Shown here: positions 26,001-34,159 of the stretch, piece after piece
Position numbering within the stretch: position 1 is the first letter of the stretch
Layout of the letters: each line of letters begins with the position of its first letter
Source: Sorangium cellulosum
GTDB lineage: Bacteria > Myxococcota_A > Polyangia > Polyangiales > Polyangiaceae
Reading direction: 5' to 3'
Assembly (NCBI RefSeq): GCF_004135735.1
Contig: NZ_CP012670.1
Location: forward strand, 10,558,501 to 10,622,500
Length of the DNA: 64,000 bases
The notes under the pieces: model-generated
Told to the model about the DNA's origin: nothing
Seen by the model: only the letters and a program-made list of their open reading frames with translations
Database searches by the model: none
Translations under genes and position numbers: made by a program

Positions 26001-26609
26001 CTTGCTCCTGGCCAGATCGACCTTGCTCCTGGCCAGCTCTTCACGGAGCTTCTCGAGCTCGGCGGCGAGCTGCGCGTCTTCCTTCGCCGGATCGCGGGGC
26101 GGCACGAAGGGGCCGGGGTCGAACTTCCTGCTGTTGCCGAACGAGCGCTGGAACCAGACGGCGAGCTCGCGCGCCATCTTGAGCTGGTGCAGCGCCTCGT
26201 GGTGCTCGCCGCGGAGCTCGTGGGCCGCCTTGTTGCCGGCGACGCGGAGGTCGTGGAAGAGCTGCCGGGTCGTCGCGTCGAGCGCGCCCCGCTCGCGGAG
26301 GCGGTTGATCAGCGTGACCTGGCTGTCCTCGGGCGAGGTGTAGAGCCCGAGGCGCGCCGCGGCGCGCTGCGCGAGGATCTCGCCGAACTGCCGCAGCTTC
26401 ACCAGGCAGGTGTTCGGATCCTCGGCGAAGTAGCGCTCCGCCTGCGTCCCGAGCACGACGAGGCGGGGGTCGTGGTGGGCGAGGAAGGCGAAATTGGGCG
26501 AGGCGGAAGGGGGCACGGGATCGGGCTCGCGCGTGGGTGGGCGGACCGTTCCATGAAACACCAGCCGGGGGGGCGAGCGGAAGCGGAACGCGATCGTGCG
26601 GGACGGCAT
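23076..26609 (-). CDS. hsdR: Type I restriction-modification endonuclease/translocase subunit R
   Basis: The 1177-residue motor and nuclease of the RM complex. It starts with a DUF4145-like helical domain (RQFGEILAQRAAARLGL to VAGNKAAHE, about residues 60-130) and a long coiled coil (Glu/Ala/Lys-rich, about 175-290). The nuclease pattern is ADYVLFVGLDAVAVIEAKR (Asp...Glu-x-Lys). The SF2 helicase has MATGTGKTRTA, VDECHRGYG, GLTATPA and YEQMLGRATRL. The C-terminal part is of the EcoEI type. All motifs are intact. It is the first gene of the five-gene minus-strand operon hsdR, 128-aa gene, 271-aa gene, hsdM, hsdS. Confidence 0.95.
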   Translation of the reverse strand: MPSRTIAFRFRSPPRLVFHGTVRPPTREPDPVPPSASPNFAFLAHHDPRLVVLGTQAERYFAEDPNTCLVKLRQFGEILAQRAAARLGLYTSPEDSQVTLINRLRERGALDATTRQLFHDLRVAGNKAAHELRGEHHEALHQLKMARELAVWFQRSFGNSRKFDPGPFVPPRDPAKEDAQLAAELEKLREELARSKVDLARSKVDIEAVRAAAKEEAKKRLTAEERARKEAEDRAILEALAIEAEQQWAKDVEAIQRQKAQLAAELAALQAQAAQAPPAVVQAAVDRAAEAAQAVHLDEVATRRIIDEQLRNAGWEADSEHLRFERGSRPEKGKNRAIAEWPTANGPADYVLFVGLDAVAVIEAKRKRKDVAGAIEQAKRYSRGFLAQDGAAAPGGPWGRDRYKVPFLFATNGRPYLKQIAEKSGIWFRDARRDDNHARALPGWYSPEGLAALLKQDVALSHAKLHGEPTDYLGLRDYQIRAIQAVEAAIEAGQPACLVAMATGTGKTRTAIGLVYRLLKAKRFRRVLFLVDRTALGEQTADAFGHHKLENLQTFTQIFDLKTLEDITPDPDTRVHIATVQGMVKRILYPASPGDTPPVDQYDCLVVDECHRGYGLDREMSDAELRFRDLDDYISKYRRVLDHFDAVKIGLTATPALHTTEIFGNPTFRYSYREAVIDGQLIDHEPPVRIITALAQQGIRWGKGESVHVFDPGTQQLDLVHLEDEVNIEIDGFNRLVITEDFNRVVCAELAKHLDPLGAAKTLVFAANDTHADLVVRLLKEAFEEKYGSVDDDAVLKITGAADQPLKLLRRFKNEQLPSVAVTVDLLTTGVDVPRIANLVFLRRVRSRILYEQMLGRATRLCPEIDKAVFRIFDAVDLYAALAPYTEMKPVVPAPSISFLQLVRELDTAPDDEARQVVLDQLIARLQRRRQALKGAELGRFEGIAAMSPKELGQMLKRGTPAQAAAWFREHQHVVRVLDGGVAEARPLLVSEHADHLVGTEIGYGKARRPDDYLEGFTAFLRENLNKIPALVVVTQRPRDLTRAQLKELQLALDEEGYTEAALQVAWRERSNADIAASIIGYIRQAALGDALVPYDERVDRALKKIAASRSWTAPQRDWLRRIGAQLKKEKVVDRQTLDEGEAFRSHGGFKSLDRVFGGGLEQLLGDLREEIWKDAG

Positions 26610-26759
26610 CGCGCAAGGAGCGGGGGTTCAGGGGGGCGTCATCTGTGGGATTCAGGTCGAGATGGGCCGAGATGGGCCGTCGATGCAGGTGGTGCTCGGA
26701 GGATGTGCGCTAGAGCGAGACTTCGGCGGGCCCTTCGATGAGCCGGACGCCACGACGGC

Positions 26760-26935
26760 GCCCGAGGCGCGCGACGGCTACGACACCGACATCCTCTCCC
26801 AGGCCGCGGCCACGGCGGCGCTGTCGGCCCGCGACGAGGCGAGGGAGAGCTGGAAAAGGTGATCGCCGAGCGAGCCCGCCTCGCCGGGGCGCTCCGGCAA
26901 CTCGGCTTCACGGTCGCGCCGGCGGCCTCGCGCTC
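26760..26935 (+). pseudogene. Copied internal fragment of hisC
   Basis: About 155 bp from 26766 match, almost base for base, the interior of the hisC gene at 32822-33910, here in the opposite orientation. They encode YDTDILSQAAATAALSARDE and EARESWK. One base is missing (AGCTGGAAAAGGTGA against AGCTGGAAGAAGGTGA), which shifts the frame into a stop. The match continues past the shift to about 26921 and then ends. Neither the beginning nor the end of hisC is present. Confidence 0.85.
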
Positions 26936-27247
26936 GATCGAGCGCCCTCCCGGCGCGCGGCGTCGCTGAGCGACCTGCCCCTGCGTGCGCGGCGCGAGGC
27001 GACCACGCCCGCAGCGCCATTCATCCCCTCCGGATCCAGCAAAGTCGCGGTCGCCATGCGCAGCGGCCATCGCGCACGAGCGCGATGAAGATGGAATCCG
27101 CGCACTCGACGCCTGTCACCGCCGACGGACCGCGCATGCGCGGCTCACCCGATGGAGCGATCATGAACTCTCTTACTTGCGCAGGAAGGCCGGCGTCCAT
27201 CACTTTTGGATTCGCACCATAACGAGAAGACATCGAAAGGTCTTGCC
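26936..27247. other. Gap without recognisable gene
   Basis: Between the hisC fragment and the broken cytochrome gene no frame gives a recognisable protein. The last 60 bp are AT-richer (CATCACTTTTGGATTCGCAC) and may hold the promoter of the lipoprotein-like start at 27248; no clear -35/-10 pair was found. Confidence 0.4.
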
Positions 27248-27648
27248 ATGAAGCTACATCTCACCGCGCTGTTCGTGCTCGCTGGAGCGGCGGTCCCGCT
27301 CGGCGTGACCGCGCTCTCTTGCAGCTCGGCCGACCGGGACGAGGGAGCAGCGCACGTCGCCTCCGCCGAGGACGAGGGAGCAGAGCACTGCACTCGCCCC
27401 GAGAGATGAGGATCGACCCCTTCCAGGCGAACCGCGCGCCTGGCGACGCGTACAGGACGATGAACCTGGAGGCCCTCTTCGTCCGGGAGCGAGGGCTGTT
27501 CATGCGGCCGGAGAACAAGGGTCAATTCTACCATGATGGCCGCTTCGAGACGCTGCTGGACGTCGTGCGGAGCTACGACAGGCGATTCCGCCTGAGGCTC
27601 GATCCCCGCGAGCAGCGCCAGCTCGTGGAGTACCTGAAGTCGCTCTGA
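27248..27648 (+). pseudogene. Broken di-haem cytochrome c-type oxidoreductase gene
   Basis: The first 53 codons (from ATG 27248) are a signal peptide with lipobox-like Ala-Leu-Ser-Cys (LHLTALFVLAGAAVPLGV) and then stop at TGA. In another frame from about 27400 comes DPFQANRAPGDAYRT, then FYHDGRFETLLDVVRSYD and LVEYLKSL, the classical C-terminal end of di-haem cytochrome peroxidase/oxidoreductase relatives. The central part with the CxxCH haem sites is missing. It is best read as one gene that lost its middle through a deletion that also changed frame. Confidence 0.7.
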
Positions 27649-27792
27649 TCGGGCAGGTCGGGGTGGACGGCCCCGGCCGAGAGCACACCCCGTCGAGCGG
27701 GAGGAGCCGTCTCGCGCAGAGGGGGCGCCGTCTGACCTCATGGCGCGAAAGGCGCCCGGCCTGCCATCGGGCGAGGGCGCGCGTGGTCGGTG

Positions 27793-28854
27793 TCAGGATG
27801 TCAGGCCGAGCACGAAGAGCGCGTCGGACCAGAGCGGCCAGAGCGTGCGGTACGGGTGGGTCGCCAGCACGACGCCGCCGCTCGGGAGGCGGCGGACGTG
27901 GAACGGGGCGTGCTCTTCGAGGAAGCGGGTGTGCCCACGCGTCGTGATGTCTGCTCGCCAGGCGGGTGGGCCCTCGCCCTCGGCGGCCTCCCCGAGCTGA
28001 CGGAGCAGCTCCATGATCTCGCGCGCCTGCGGCTCGGCCGCGCGCCACGCGTCATCCGGCACCGCCGCCGCCTCGAGCGCATCGAGGAGCTCCGTCGGCG
28101 ACGTGGCGAGCGCCTTGAGGACGGTCTCGCGCGAGAGCGAACGCGTGAGCTCGCGCGGGCCCTTCATGGGCACGCGCGCGCCGCGCGGCGCCGCGTCGAC
28201 GCGCGCGCAGAGCGCCTCCAGCGACATGCCCGCGATGCGTGAGACGCTCTCCTTGTCATGGAGGCTCACCCACGAGAGGGCGAGATCGCGCGCGAGCTCC
28301 GTGGCGTTCGCGTTGTAGGTCGCGCACATCTCGACCGGGGCGATCCAGTCCTCCTCGCCCGTGCAGGCGCCGGTCGGCACGCGCCCGCTCGCGTCCGGCG
28401 CGCAGAGGCGGAGCAGGAGGTCCTCGACGTCGTCCTGAACCATGTGGTAGGCGACCGCCGCCTCGGCCTCCACGAAGCGCGGGCTGTAGCTGCCCACGGC
28501 GATCTCGTACGGGTAGAAATCCCACTTGCGTTCACCCGCCGCCATGCTGAGCGGGCCGAAGGGACGACGACGTTCGCTTTCTTCAGGGTAGCACGCGGCG
28601 CTGAACACCATGACGCGCTCAGAATCGCTCAGCATCACGCCGGACGATACGTGAGCGCTGTTCCTTCCTCCGAAGTGAGCGCGGACCATCGCGAGCGCTT
28701 CGTCCATGGAGGACGTCTTGCACCAAATATCGGTGCTCAGGTCCACGCTCATGAGATCCCCTGGAATCACCAGCGCATATAGCGCCGCCGCGAATGCATC
28801 GATGCGTTCTGGTTCGTCACACCAGCCGAAGAAGTGAGGTCTTGATTCGCTCAT
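27793..28854 (-). CDS. Presumed immunity protein of the adjacent toxin (unrecognised family)
   Basis: A cytosolic 353-residue protein with no signal peptide. It has strand-like segments (VMVFSAACYPEES, YPYEIAVGSYSP) in the first half, helices in the second (LLDALEAAAVPDDAW, EIMELLRQLGEAAEGE), and a C-terminal FHVRRLPSGGVVLATHPYRT. I do not recognise the family. The case for immunity is positional. Its start overlaps the end of the toxin-candidate gene by 4 bp (28851-28854), so it is translationally coupled as the last gene of the operon, and it is intracellular while its partner is exported. Other roles remain open. Confidence 0.6.
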   Translation of the reverse strand: MSESRPHFFGWCDEPERIDAFAAALYALVIPGDLMSVDLSTDIWCKTSSMDEALAMVRAHFGGRNSAHVSSGVMLSDSERVMVFSAACYPEESERRRPFGPLSMAAGERKWDFYPYEIAVGSYSPRFVEAEAAVAYHMVQDDVEDLLLRLCAPDASGRVPTGACTGEEDWIAPVEMCATYNANATELARDLALSWVSLHDKESVSRIAGMSLEALCARVDAAPRGARVPMKGPRELTRSLSRETVLKALATSPTELLDALEAAAVPDDAWRAAEPQAREIMELLRQLGEAAEGEGPPAWRADITTRGHTRFLEEHAPFHVRRLPSGGVVLATHPYRTLWPLWSDALFVLGLTS

Positions 28855-31034
28855 AGCCGGATCACCATGATGAATGTGTTGAAGCCTTTCAGGGTTACGG
28901 TTTTCCCCTTGTCCGTGTCGAACAGGTAGCCGTCCTTCACGATGAACTTATCCGGCTTGAACTCCGCCCCCTGCTCCATGATGAGCTCGGCCCGCTGCAC
29001 GTCTCCAGCGAGCCCCTTCTTTTTCACCGCCTCCATCGCGTTCGTGAGCTGATTGCGCACCTCGAAAACGTCGATCGTTCCGCCTTTTGCCTCGCTCAGG
29101 ATGAGCTTGTGCCCGCTGGACACCGAGAGGAAATCGGGAGCCTTCCCCTCGATGGTGCCGGTCGGTGACTCCTTCGGAATGCCGAGCACCGTGCGCACGC
29201 CGTCGTCGCCGACCCCAACGAGCGACCGGCCGTCGTCCACCAGGAATTTGGCCGCCTTCTTCTCGAAGATGTTTACCGGCTTGGTCGTCATCGCCCCGGT
29301 GAGGTTCTTGTACCCCCTGACGCGGTTCGTCTTCAGGATCTGGGCGAACGCCTCCTCGATCTCCGCGATCTCCCCGGCCACCCGGATGGCGGACGGCCTG
29401 AGCCCGCTGCTGGTCTTGATCACCCGCCACATGGGCCCGATCGCCCCGAGCCCGAACCCCACCCCCGAGAAGATCCGCTCCTCGTCGCTGAGCTCCTGCC
29501 CCGCCGGCAGGCAGAACGCCTTCCCGGTGACCGCCTCGCACAGGTCGAGCACCGGCCCGACCACCGGCACGAACCCCACCCCGATGCGCGTCGTGGCGTG
29601 CACGAGCGTCTGCATCATCCCCGCGTACGCCTGGAAGCCCTCGCCGACCGTCGACATGGCCCCCGCGAAGGCGCTGATCGTCTGGTAGAGCTGCGTCTGC
29701 TCCAGGTCGAGCGCCTCGCCCGTCAACAGGTTGAGGCTGTCCTTCATCTGCTCGGCGAGCGCCTCGAACCGCGGCCTCAGCACCAGGTCCACCTGCGCCC
29801 GCAGGTCCGGCGGCACCGGCGTGTCGAGGAACCAGTCCGACGCATCCATGTACCGCCGCACAACCGCCGTGACCCGGTTCTGCGCGTTCAGGAACGCGTT
29901 CGTCTCCGCGATCGACACGCCCATCCGGTCGCGCAGCGCGATCTCCAGCGCCGCGCTGTTCTCCCGCCACGCCCGCACGTTCGTCACGAAGTCCGCCCGC
30001 GCGACCACCACCCCGTCGCTCACGTCCGCCTCGAGCGCCTCGATCACCGCGTCCGCGTACGCCGCATACGGATCCCTCCCCTCCTCGAACGCCCCCGGCA
30101 CCTCCGAGATGTCCGGTACCTCGACCCACGGCACGTCGTGCTCGCCGAGCGCGTAGTTCGACGGATCGTCCGGATCCCACCCCTCGGCGCGCGCGTCCTG
30201 CGTCGCGAGATCCGCGACCTCGTCCGCCTGCGCGCCGAACTCGTCGATCAGCCGCCCGAGCTCGTCCTCCAGGTCGTCGACGAGCTGCTCCATCGCTGCC
30301 CGCGTCTCCGGGTCGACCACGTCCTCGTAGCGGTCCAGGATCTCGGCGAGGTCGACCCGCGCGATCTCGTCGAGCGGCCGGGCGACCAGATCGTGCAGCT
30401 CGGTGTCGAGCTGCTGGAGCCGGTCCATCCTCGCCCGCAGGTCCGAGATCCTCGCGGCGTTCCGGATGAGCTTCTCGCGCAGCGCGGCGAGCGCGACCTC
30501 GAGGTTCACGATGTCGCGCGCGAGCGGCGGGTTGATCTCCGCGAGGCTCAGGTCGACCTCGGCGCTGCCGGAGAACGCCGTCCCGTCGCGCCACACGTCG
30601 AAGACCGGCTTGTTCAGCCCGAGCGGGATCGACACGAGGTTCACCACTTCGTGCGAATGCGTGCACGAGTCGTTGCCGCTGGAGTTCCTCACACGGAAAT
30701 GAAACTCGTTGGCCCCCATGCGGAGCAGCACCGAGTCGAACTCCGCTTCCGCCAGGTTGCTCTGCGAGCCGTCAGCGTGCGTCACCAGCGTGCCGGGAAC
30801 CTCGTAGGTCGGCAGTGGCGTGTCGTTCACGCTGAAGAATGGGTCTCCGCTCTCGACGAGGAAGGCACCTTCACATGACAAGTAAGACTGGGTGCGGCTC
30901 CAGCTCAGGCTGTACGCCGTGCCCGCCCAGGTGAACGACGGCGCCAGCACCGCCAGCGTCGTGACCAGCGCGACCAGCTTGTGGAGCACCGCGGCGCTCC
31001 AGCCACACCGCGCAGCGCAGACCGACCGGCTCAT
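28851..31034 (-). CDS. Secreted polymorphic-toxin candidate with C-terminal PD-(D/E)XK-like domain
   Basis: A 727-residue exported protein. Residues 1-37 are a signal peptide ending TWAG and residues 40-165 are beta-rich with paired Cys. A coiled coil runs from about 172 to 280. Residues 485-530 (VGFVPVVGPVLDLCEAVTGK then GQELSDEERIFSG) look like the pre-toxin TG module that precedes toxin tips in polymorphic toxins. The last 130 residues contain D634 in KAPDFLSV and E648-A-K650 in LILSEAKGG, a PD-(D/E)XK nuclease pattern. Neighbours overlap by 4 bp on both sides: a lipoprotein upstream and a presumed immunity gene downstream. Nuclease activity is inferred only. Confidence 0.72.
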   Translation of the reverse strand: MSRSVCAARCGWSAAVLHKLVALVTTLAVLAPSFTWAGTAYSLSWSRTQSYLSCEGAFLVESGDPFFSVNDTPLPTYEVPGTLVTHADGSQSNLAEAEFDSVLLRMGANEFHFRVRNSSGNDSCTHSHEVVNLVSIPLGLNKPVFDVWRDGTAFSGSAEVDLSLAEINPPLARDIVNLEVALAALREKLIRNAARISDLRARMDRLQQLDTELHDLVARPLDEIARVDLAEILDRYEDVVDPETRAAMEQLVDDLEDELGRLIDEFGAQADEVADLATQDARAEGWDPDDPSNYALGEHDVPWVEVPDISEVPGAFEEGRDPYAAYADAVIEALEADVSDGVVVARADFVTNVRAWRENSAALEIALRDRMGVSIAETNAFLNAQNRVTAVVRRYMDASDWFLDTPVPPDLRAQVDLVLRPRFEALAEQMKDSLNLLTGEALDLEQTQLYQTISAFAGAMSTVGEGFQAYAGMMQTLVHATTRIGVGFVPVVGPVLDLCEAVTGKAFCLPAGQELSDEERIFSGVGFGLGAIGPMWRVIKTSSGLRPSAIRVAGEIAEIEEAFAQILKTNRVRGYKNLTGAMTTKPVNIFEKKAAKFLVDDGRSLVGVGDDGVRTVLGIPKESPTGTIEGKAPDFLSVSSGHKLILSEAKGGTIDVFEVRNQLTNAMEAVKKKGLAGDVQRAELIMEQGAEFKPDKFIVKDGYLFDTDKGKTVTLKGFNTFIMVIRL

Positions 31035-32488
31035 GCCCCCTCCGCGCGGCTCACGGCCGCGTCATACGCGATCGCCGCGCCGATCACGTCGCCCGCGTCG
31101 AGCCGCGCCTGCGCGGCATCGAGCAGCGCCGCGTCCACCCCCTTCGCGCGCATCGCCGCGAGGCCCTCCGCGATCATCCGGGGCAGGGTCGTCTTGAGCT
31201 CGGTCTCCGCGGCCTCGTACCGACCGCGGAGCGCGGCGCACCCGGCCTCGCGCCATGAGGACGACGGCGCCTCGCACAGCGGCTGCGTTTGCAACAGCGC
31301 CGCGAGCTCTCCGCACCGATCGGCGACGTACGGTAGCCCCAGGCGAATGGCCGCCGGCAGCGGCCTCGCGATCGCCGCGGCCCGCGCCTGCGCGCCGGCG
31401 AGGAACGTCGCCGACGCCGTCTCGCTCCGCGACCGTGCGCTCGCCTCGCGCGCGCCCTCGTCCCCTTGCAGCGCCAGGAGCGCCTGCCGCCGGAGGCGGA
31501 CCCCGCCCAGCAGCGCCGTCGCCGTCCTGTCGCTGCGGGCGACCCGCTGCTGCGCATATCCCAGCATCGCGTTGAGCGAGCGCAGCGCCCCCGAGCTCAT
31601 GTCCGGCATCGCCGCGCCGTGCGTCGCGAGGAGCTCCTCGTGCGGCGCGAGCGCCTCGTCGAGCGCGACCGCGGACGCCTGGATCCGCGCCGAGAGCGCC
31701 ATGATCGCGACGGAGAGCTCGCCCGGCGCGCGGCTCGCCTCACGCGCCGCCGCGAGGATCGCCTCCTCCACGACGTCGAGCTCCTCGAGCGCCGACCGCG
31801 ACGCCTGCGCCGAGAGCGCCGCAACCGCCGCGGTCTCCGCCGCCTCGGTCGCCCGGTACTCCGCGAACCGCGCAACGACGCTCGCGTACTCGGCCTGGAG
31901 CGGCGCCGCGTCCTCCCGCGCCCGGTCGAAGATCGCCTGCACGGCCGCCATCGATTGCTTGTCCTCTGCGAGCGCCGCGAGGAGCGGCTCCTTCTCGGCG
32001 TTCGCCTTCTCGGTCATCGCCTCCTTGAACCGATCGGCCGCGCGGACCGGCTCCTCCTCCAGCAGCGATCTCTGCTGGCCTGCGGCATAGTCCAGCAGAA
32101 AGCGGAGCTTGCCCGCGAGCGTCGCGCTGTACGACTCGGCATTCCGCTCCTGGTCGCGCACATAGGAGACGACCTTGTCCACGTTGCCGAGCCAGAGCGC
32201 CAGCATGTCCTCGCTCCCGGCGAGCTCGCGCATGGCCACGCCGCGCGGCGGATCCGCCCACATCTCGATCGGCAGATCGCCATGCCTCTCGGCCTGGCTC
32301 CACGCGTCGCTCGGGCTCCGGTTGGCGCCCACGCAATATTCCTTCCCGTCCTCGTCGCCGTTCGCCGGCACGGCGCAGAAGCGCCCGAGCGAGTCGTCGC
32401 TGCGCTTCCAGCACCCGGACGCCGCGGCGCCGAGCGCCAAGGCGGCCACGGCCCCCATGAGGAGCCTCGCCTGTACCCCCGTTCTCAT
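31031..32488 (-). CDS. Coiled-coil lipoprotein, first gene of the toxin operon
   Basis: The 485-residue product starts with a lipoprotein signal (LLMGAVAALALGAAASGCW, Cys after Ala-Ser-Gly), so it is probably membrane-anchored outside the cytoplasm. The mature part is mostly Ala/Glu/Arg-rich helix, suggesting a long coiled coil, with a few Cys (FCAVPANGDEDG and EYCVGAN near the N-terminus, DRCGELAALL and PLCEAPS near the C-terminus). ATG 32488 is chosen because GGAGGGG lies 7 bp upstream; ATG 32494 is too close to it. Its stop overlaps the toxin-candidate start. It may help export, display or anchor the toxin; no family is recognised. Confidence 0.65.
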   Translation of the reverse strand: MRTGVQARLLMGAVAALALGAAASGCWKRSDDSLGRFCAVPANGDEDGKEYCVGANRSPSDAWSQAERHGDLPIEMWADPPRGVAMRELAGSEDMLALWLGNVDKVVSYVRDQERNAESYSATLAGKLRFLLDYAAGQQRSLLEEEPVRAADRFKEAMTEKANAEKEPLLAALAEDKQSMAAVQAIFDRAREDAAPLQAEYASVVARFAEYRATEAAETAAVAALSAQASRSALEELDVVEEAILAAAREASRAPGELSVAIMALSARIQASAVALDEALAPHEELLATHGAAMPDMSSGALRSLNAMLGYAQQRVARSDRTATALLGGVRLRRQALLALQGDEGAREASARSRSETASATFLAGAQARAAAIARPLPAAIRLGLPYVADRCGELAALLQTQPLCEAPSSSWREAGCAALRGRYEAAETELKTTLPRMIAEGLAAMRAKGVDAALLDAAQARLDAGDVIGAAIAYDAAVSRAEGA

Positions 32489-32821
32489 TCGCATCCCCTC
32501 CACCCTGCGAGTTTTCTCGCCCGCACACGCTCGTCCGCTCGCTGTCCAGCTGCAAGCGTCCACATCGAGGCGAGAGGACATTGATCGGCCGAGCCTCGCG
32601 CCCGTAGCTCGTTCTACCCGGCCTCGGCACAGGCCACTTCTCCGGGCTTCGGGCTTCCCAACACAGACGGCGGAGAGAGCCTGTCGGCTGCATATTGGGA
32701 GGGGCCCCGCGCGTGCACGCGCGGGAGGTCACCACCAGACAACGGGTCGACCCGGCGGCGCATCGTCAGGAGGCGGGGCGACCTGAGCCACCCCGGCCTC
32801 GCGAGTCGCAGGGGCGGCGCT
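32489..32821. other. Intergenic region between the toxin operon and hisC
   Basis: This should hold the promoter of the minus-strand toxin operon (32489-32600 is somewhat AT-richer, e.g. CGAGAGGACATTGATCGG) and the end signals of hisC, including the palindrome at 32706-32725. No gene is seen, and no promoter can be named with confidence. Confidence 0.4.
32706..32725. terminator. Perfect 20-bp GC palindrome downstream of hisC
   Basis: CCCGCGCGTGCACGCGCGGG is fully self-complementary and lies 97 bp beyond the hisC stop codon. No T-tract follows on either strand, so a role as transcription terminator is possible but unproven. Confidence 0.4.
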
Positions 32822-33910
32822 CTACCCGCCGGCCCCCTCGCGGAGGATCTCCGCAATCGCCCCGAGGAGCGCATCGTCCTGCTCCGGTGTGCCCACCGTG
32901 ATGCGGAGCTTGTCGTGGAGGCGCGGCGCGTCCCAGTAACGGACGAAGATCGCGCGGTCGTGGAGCGCCCGGTACAGGGCCTGCGCGGACAGGCCATCTC
33001 CCGGCGGCGCGGCGAGGAGGAAGTTGGTCTGGCTCGGCGCGACCGAGAAGCCGAGTTGCCGGAGCGCCCCGGCGAGGCGGGCTCGCTCGGCGATCACCTT
33101 CTTCCAGCTCTCCCGCGCCTCGTCGCGGGCCGACAGCGCCGCCGTGGCCGCGGCCTGGGAGAGGATGTCGGTGTTGTAGCTGTCGCGCGCCTTGTCGAGC
33201 GCCTCGATGAGCCGCGGGTGCCCGAGGCCGTAGCCGAAGCGGAGCCCGGCGAGCGAGTAGCCCTTGCTCAAGGTCCGGAGCAAGAGCACGTTGTCGAGCC
33301 CCCTTTCCGGGTCGAGCAGCGGTGTCGCGTCGCCCTCCGCGAAGTCGACATACGCCTCGTCGATGAGGAGCACGCCCCGGAACGCCCGGGCCAGCCGCTC
33401 GAGCTTGTCGAGCGGCTCGCGCCGCCCCGACGGCGCGTGCGGGTTGACGAGGAGCCCGAGCCGGCAGCCGTGGTCGTTGAGCCGGGCCGCGAAGTCCTCC
33501 GGGACCGACCAGTCGTCCTCGAGCGGGACCTGGGTGATGGAGGTGCCGTGGATGTCCGCGAGGACGTCGTAGAGCGAGTAGGTCGGGTACGTCTCGCCGA
33601 GGCCGCGGCCGCCGGGCTCGCAGAACACGGTCACGGCCATGCGCAGGAGCTCGTCGCCGCCGTTCGTGGCGATCACCTGCTCGGGCGACAGGCCGTGGAG
33701 CCGCGCGGCGGCCTCGCGGAACGGCTGCGCCCGGGGCGGCGGGTACCGGCGGAGCTGGTCGGCCGACACGCGCCGGATCGCCTCCAGCACGGCGGCCGGC
33801 GGCGGGTAGGGGTTCTCGTTCGTGTTGAGCTTGACCACGTCGGCCCGCTGCGGCTGCTCACCGGGCGTGTACGGCGTGAGGCGGTGGATGTTGTCGCGTT
33901 CGTACGGCAT
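32822..33910 (-). CDS. hisC: Histidinol-phosphate aminotransferase (PLP, fold type I)
   Basis: Transfers the amino group from glutamate to imidazole-acetol phosphate in histidine synthesis, or acts on related aromatic substrates. The 362-residue protein has the class I/II features: KLNTNENPYPP at the N-terminus, NGGDELLRM (cofactor phosphate loop), LLVNPHAPSGR (the usual NPNNPTG, here altered), DEAYVDFAEG, the PLP Lys in RTLSKGYSLAGLRFGYG, and C-terminal KLRITVGTPEQ. ATG 33910 (MPYERDNI) is the family start. It is not near other his genes. A piece of this gene is copied at 26760-26935. A large palindrome begins 50 bp upstream of its start codon. Confidence 0.92.
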   Translation of the reverse strand: MPYERDNIHRLTPYTPGEQPQRADVVKLNTNENPYPPPAAVLEAIRRVSADQLRRYPPPRAQPFREAAARLHGLSPEQVIATNGGDELLRMAVTVFCEPGGRGLGETYPTYSLYDVLADIHGTSITQVPLEDDWSVPEDFAARLNDHGCRLGLLVNPHAPSGRREPLDKLERLARAFRGVLLIDEAYVDFAEGDATPLLDPERGLDNVLLLRTLSKGYSLAGLRFGYGLGHPRLIEALDKARDSYNTDILSQAAATAALSARDEARESWKKVIAERARLAGALRQLGFSVAPSQTNFLLAAPPGDGLSAQALYRALHDRAIFVRYWDAPRLHDKLRITVGTPEQDDALLGAIAEILREGAGG

Positions 33911-33962
33911 GGCGCGCCGTGCTGTGGCCCGGCGCCCCGCCGGCGACAAGCGCGTCGATGGC

Positions 33963-34094
33963 GCGCGCCCGGGAGGTGGCCTCGTCCGGGGGGCTCACCT
34001 CCGGGGCTTGCGTTCCGGCGGGCCTCTTTCGTGGCCCGCCTACACTCCAGCCCCTCCGGTGAGCCCCCCGGACGAGGCCACCTCCCGGGCGCGC
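33963..34094. repeat. REP-like palindromic element, copy 1
   Basis: Outer arms of 36 bp (33963-33998, containing GGAGGTGGCCTCGTCCGGGG, and 34059-34094) are perfect reverse complements. Between them is a core with its own hairpin, CGGCGGGCCTCTTTCGTGGC, and CTCCGGGGCTTGCG...CAGCCCCTCCGG. The core is present again, inverted, at 39319-39420 with only a couple of differences, but the outer arms there have another sequence. It lies between the starts of hisC and the ACT-domain gene. Confidence 0.9.
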
Positions 34095-34159
34095 CGGGGC
34101 CGCAGGCCAGCCGGTCGGATTGGCCCGCCGGCCCCGCGGATCGGACTAAGATGCGCCGC

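Noticed and set aside
23169..26741. A 1190-codon plus-strand open frame opposite hsdR
   Set aside because: It is the antisense shadow of the hsdR gene, which has all helicase motifs.
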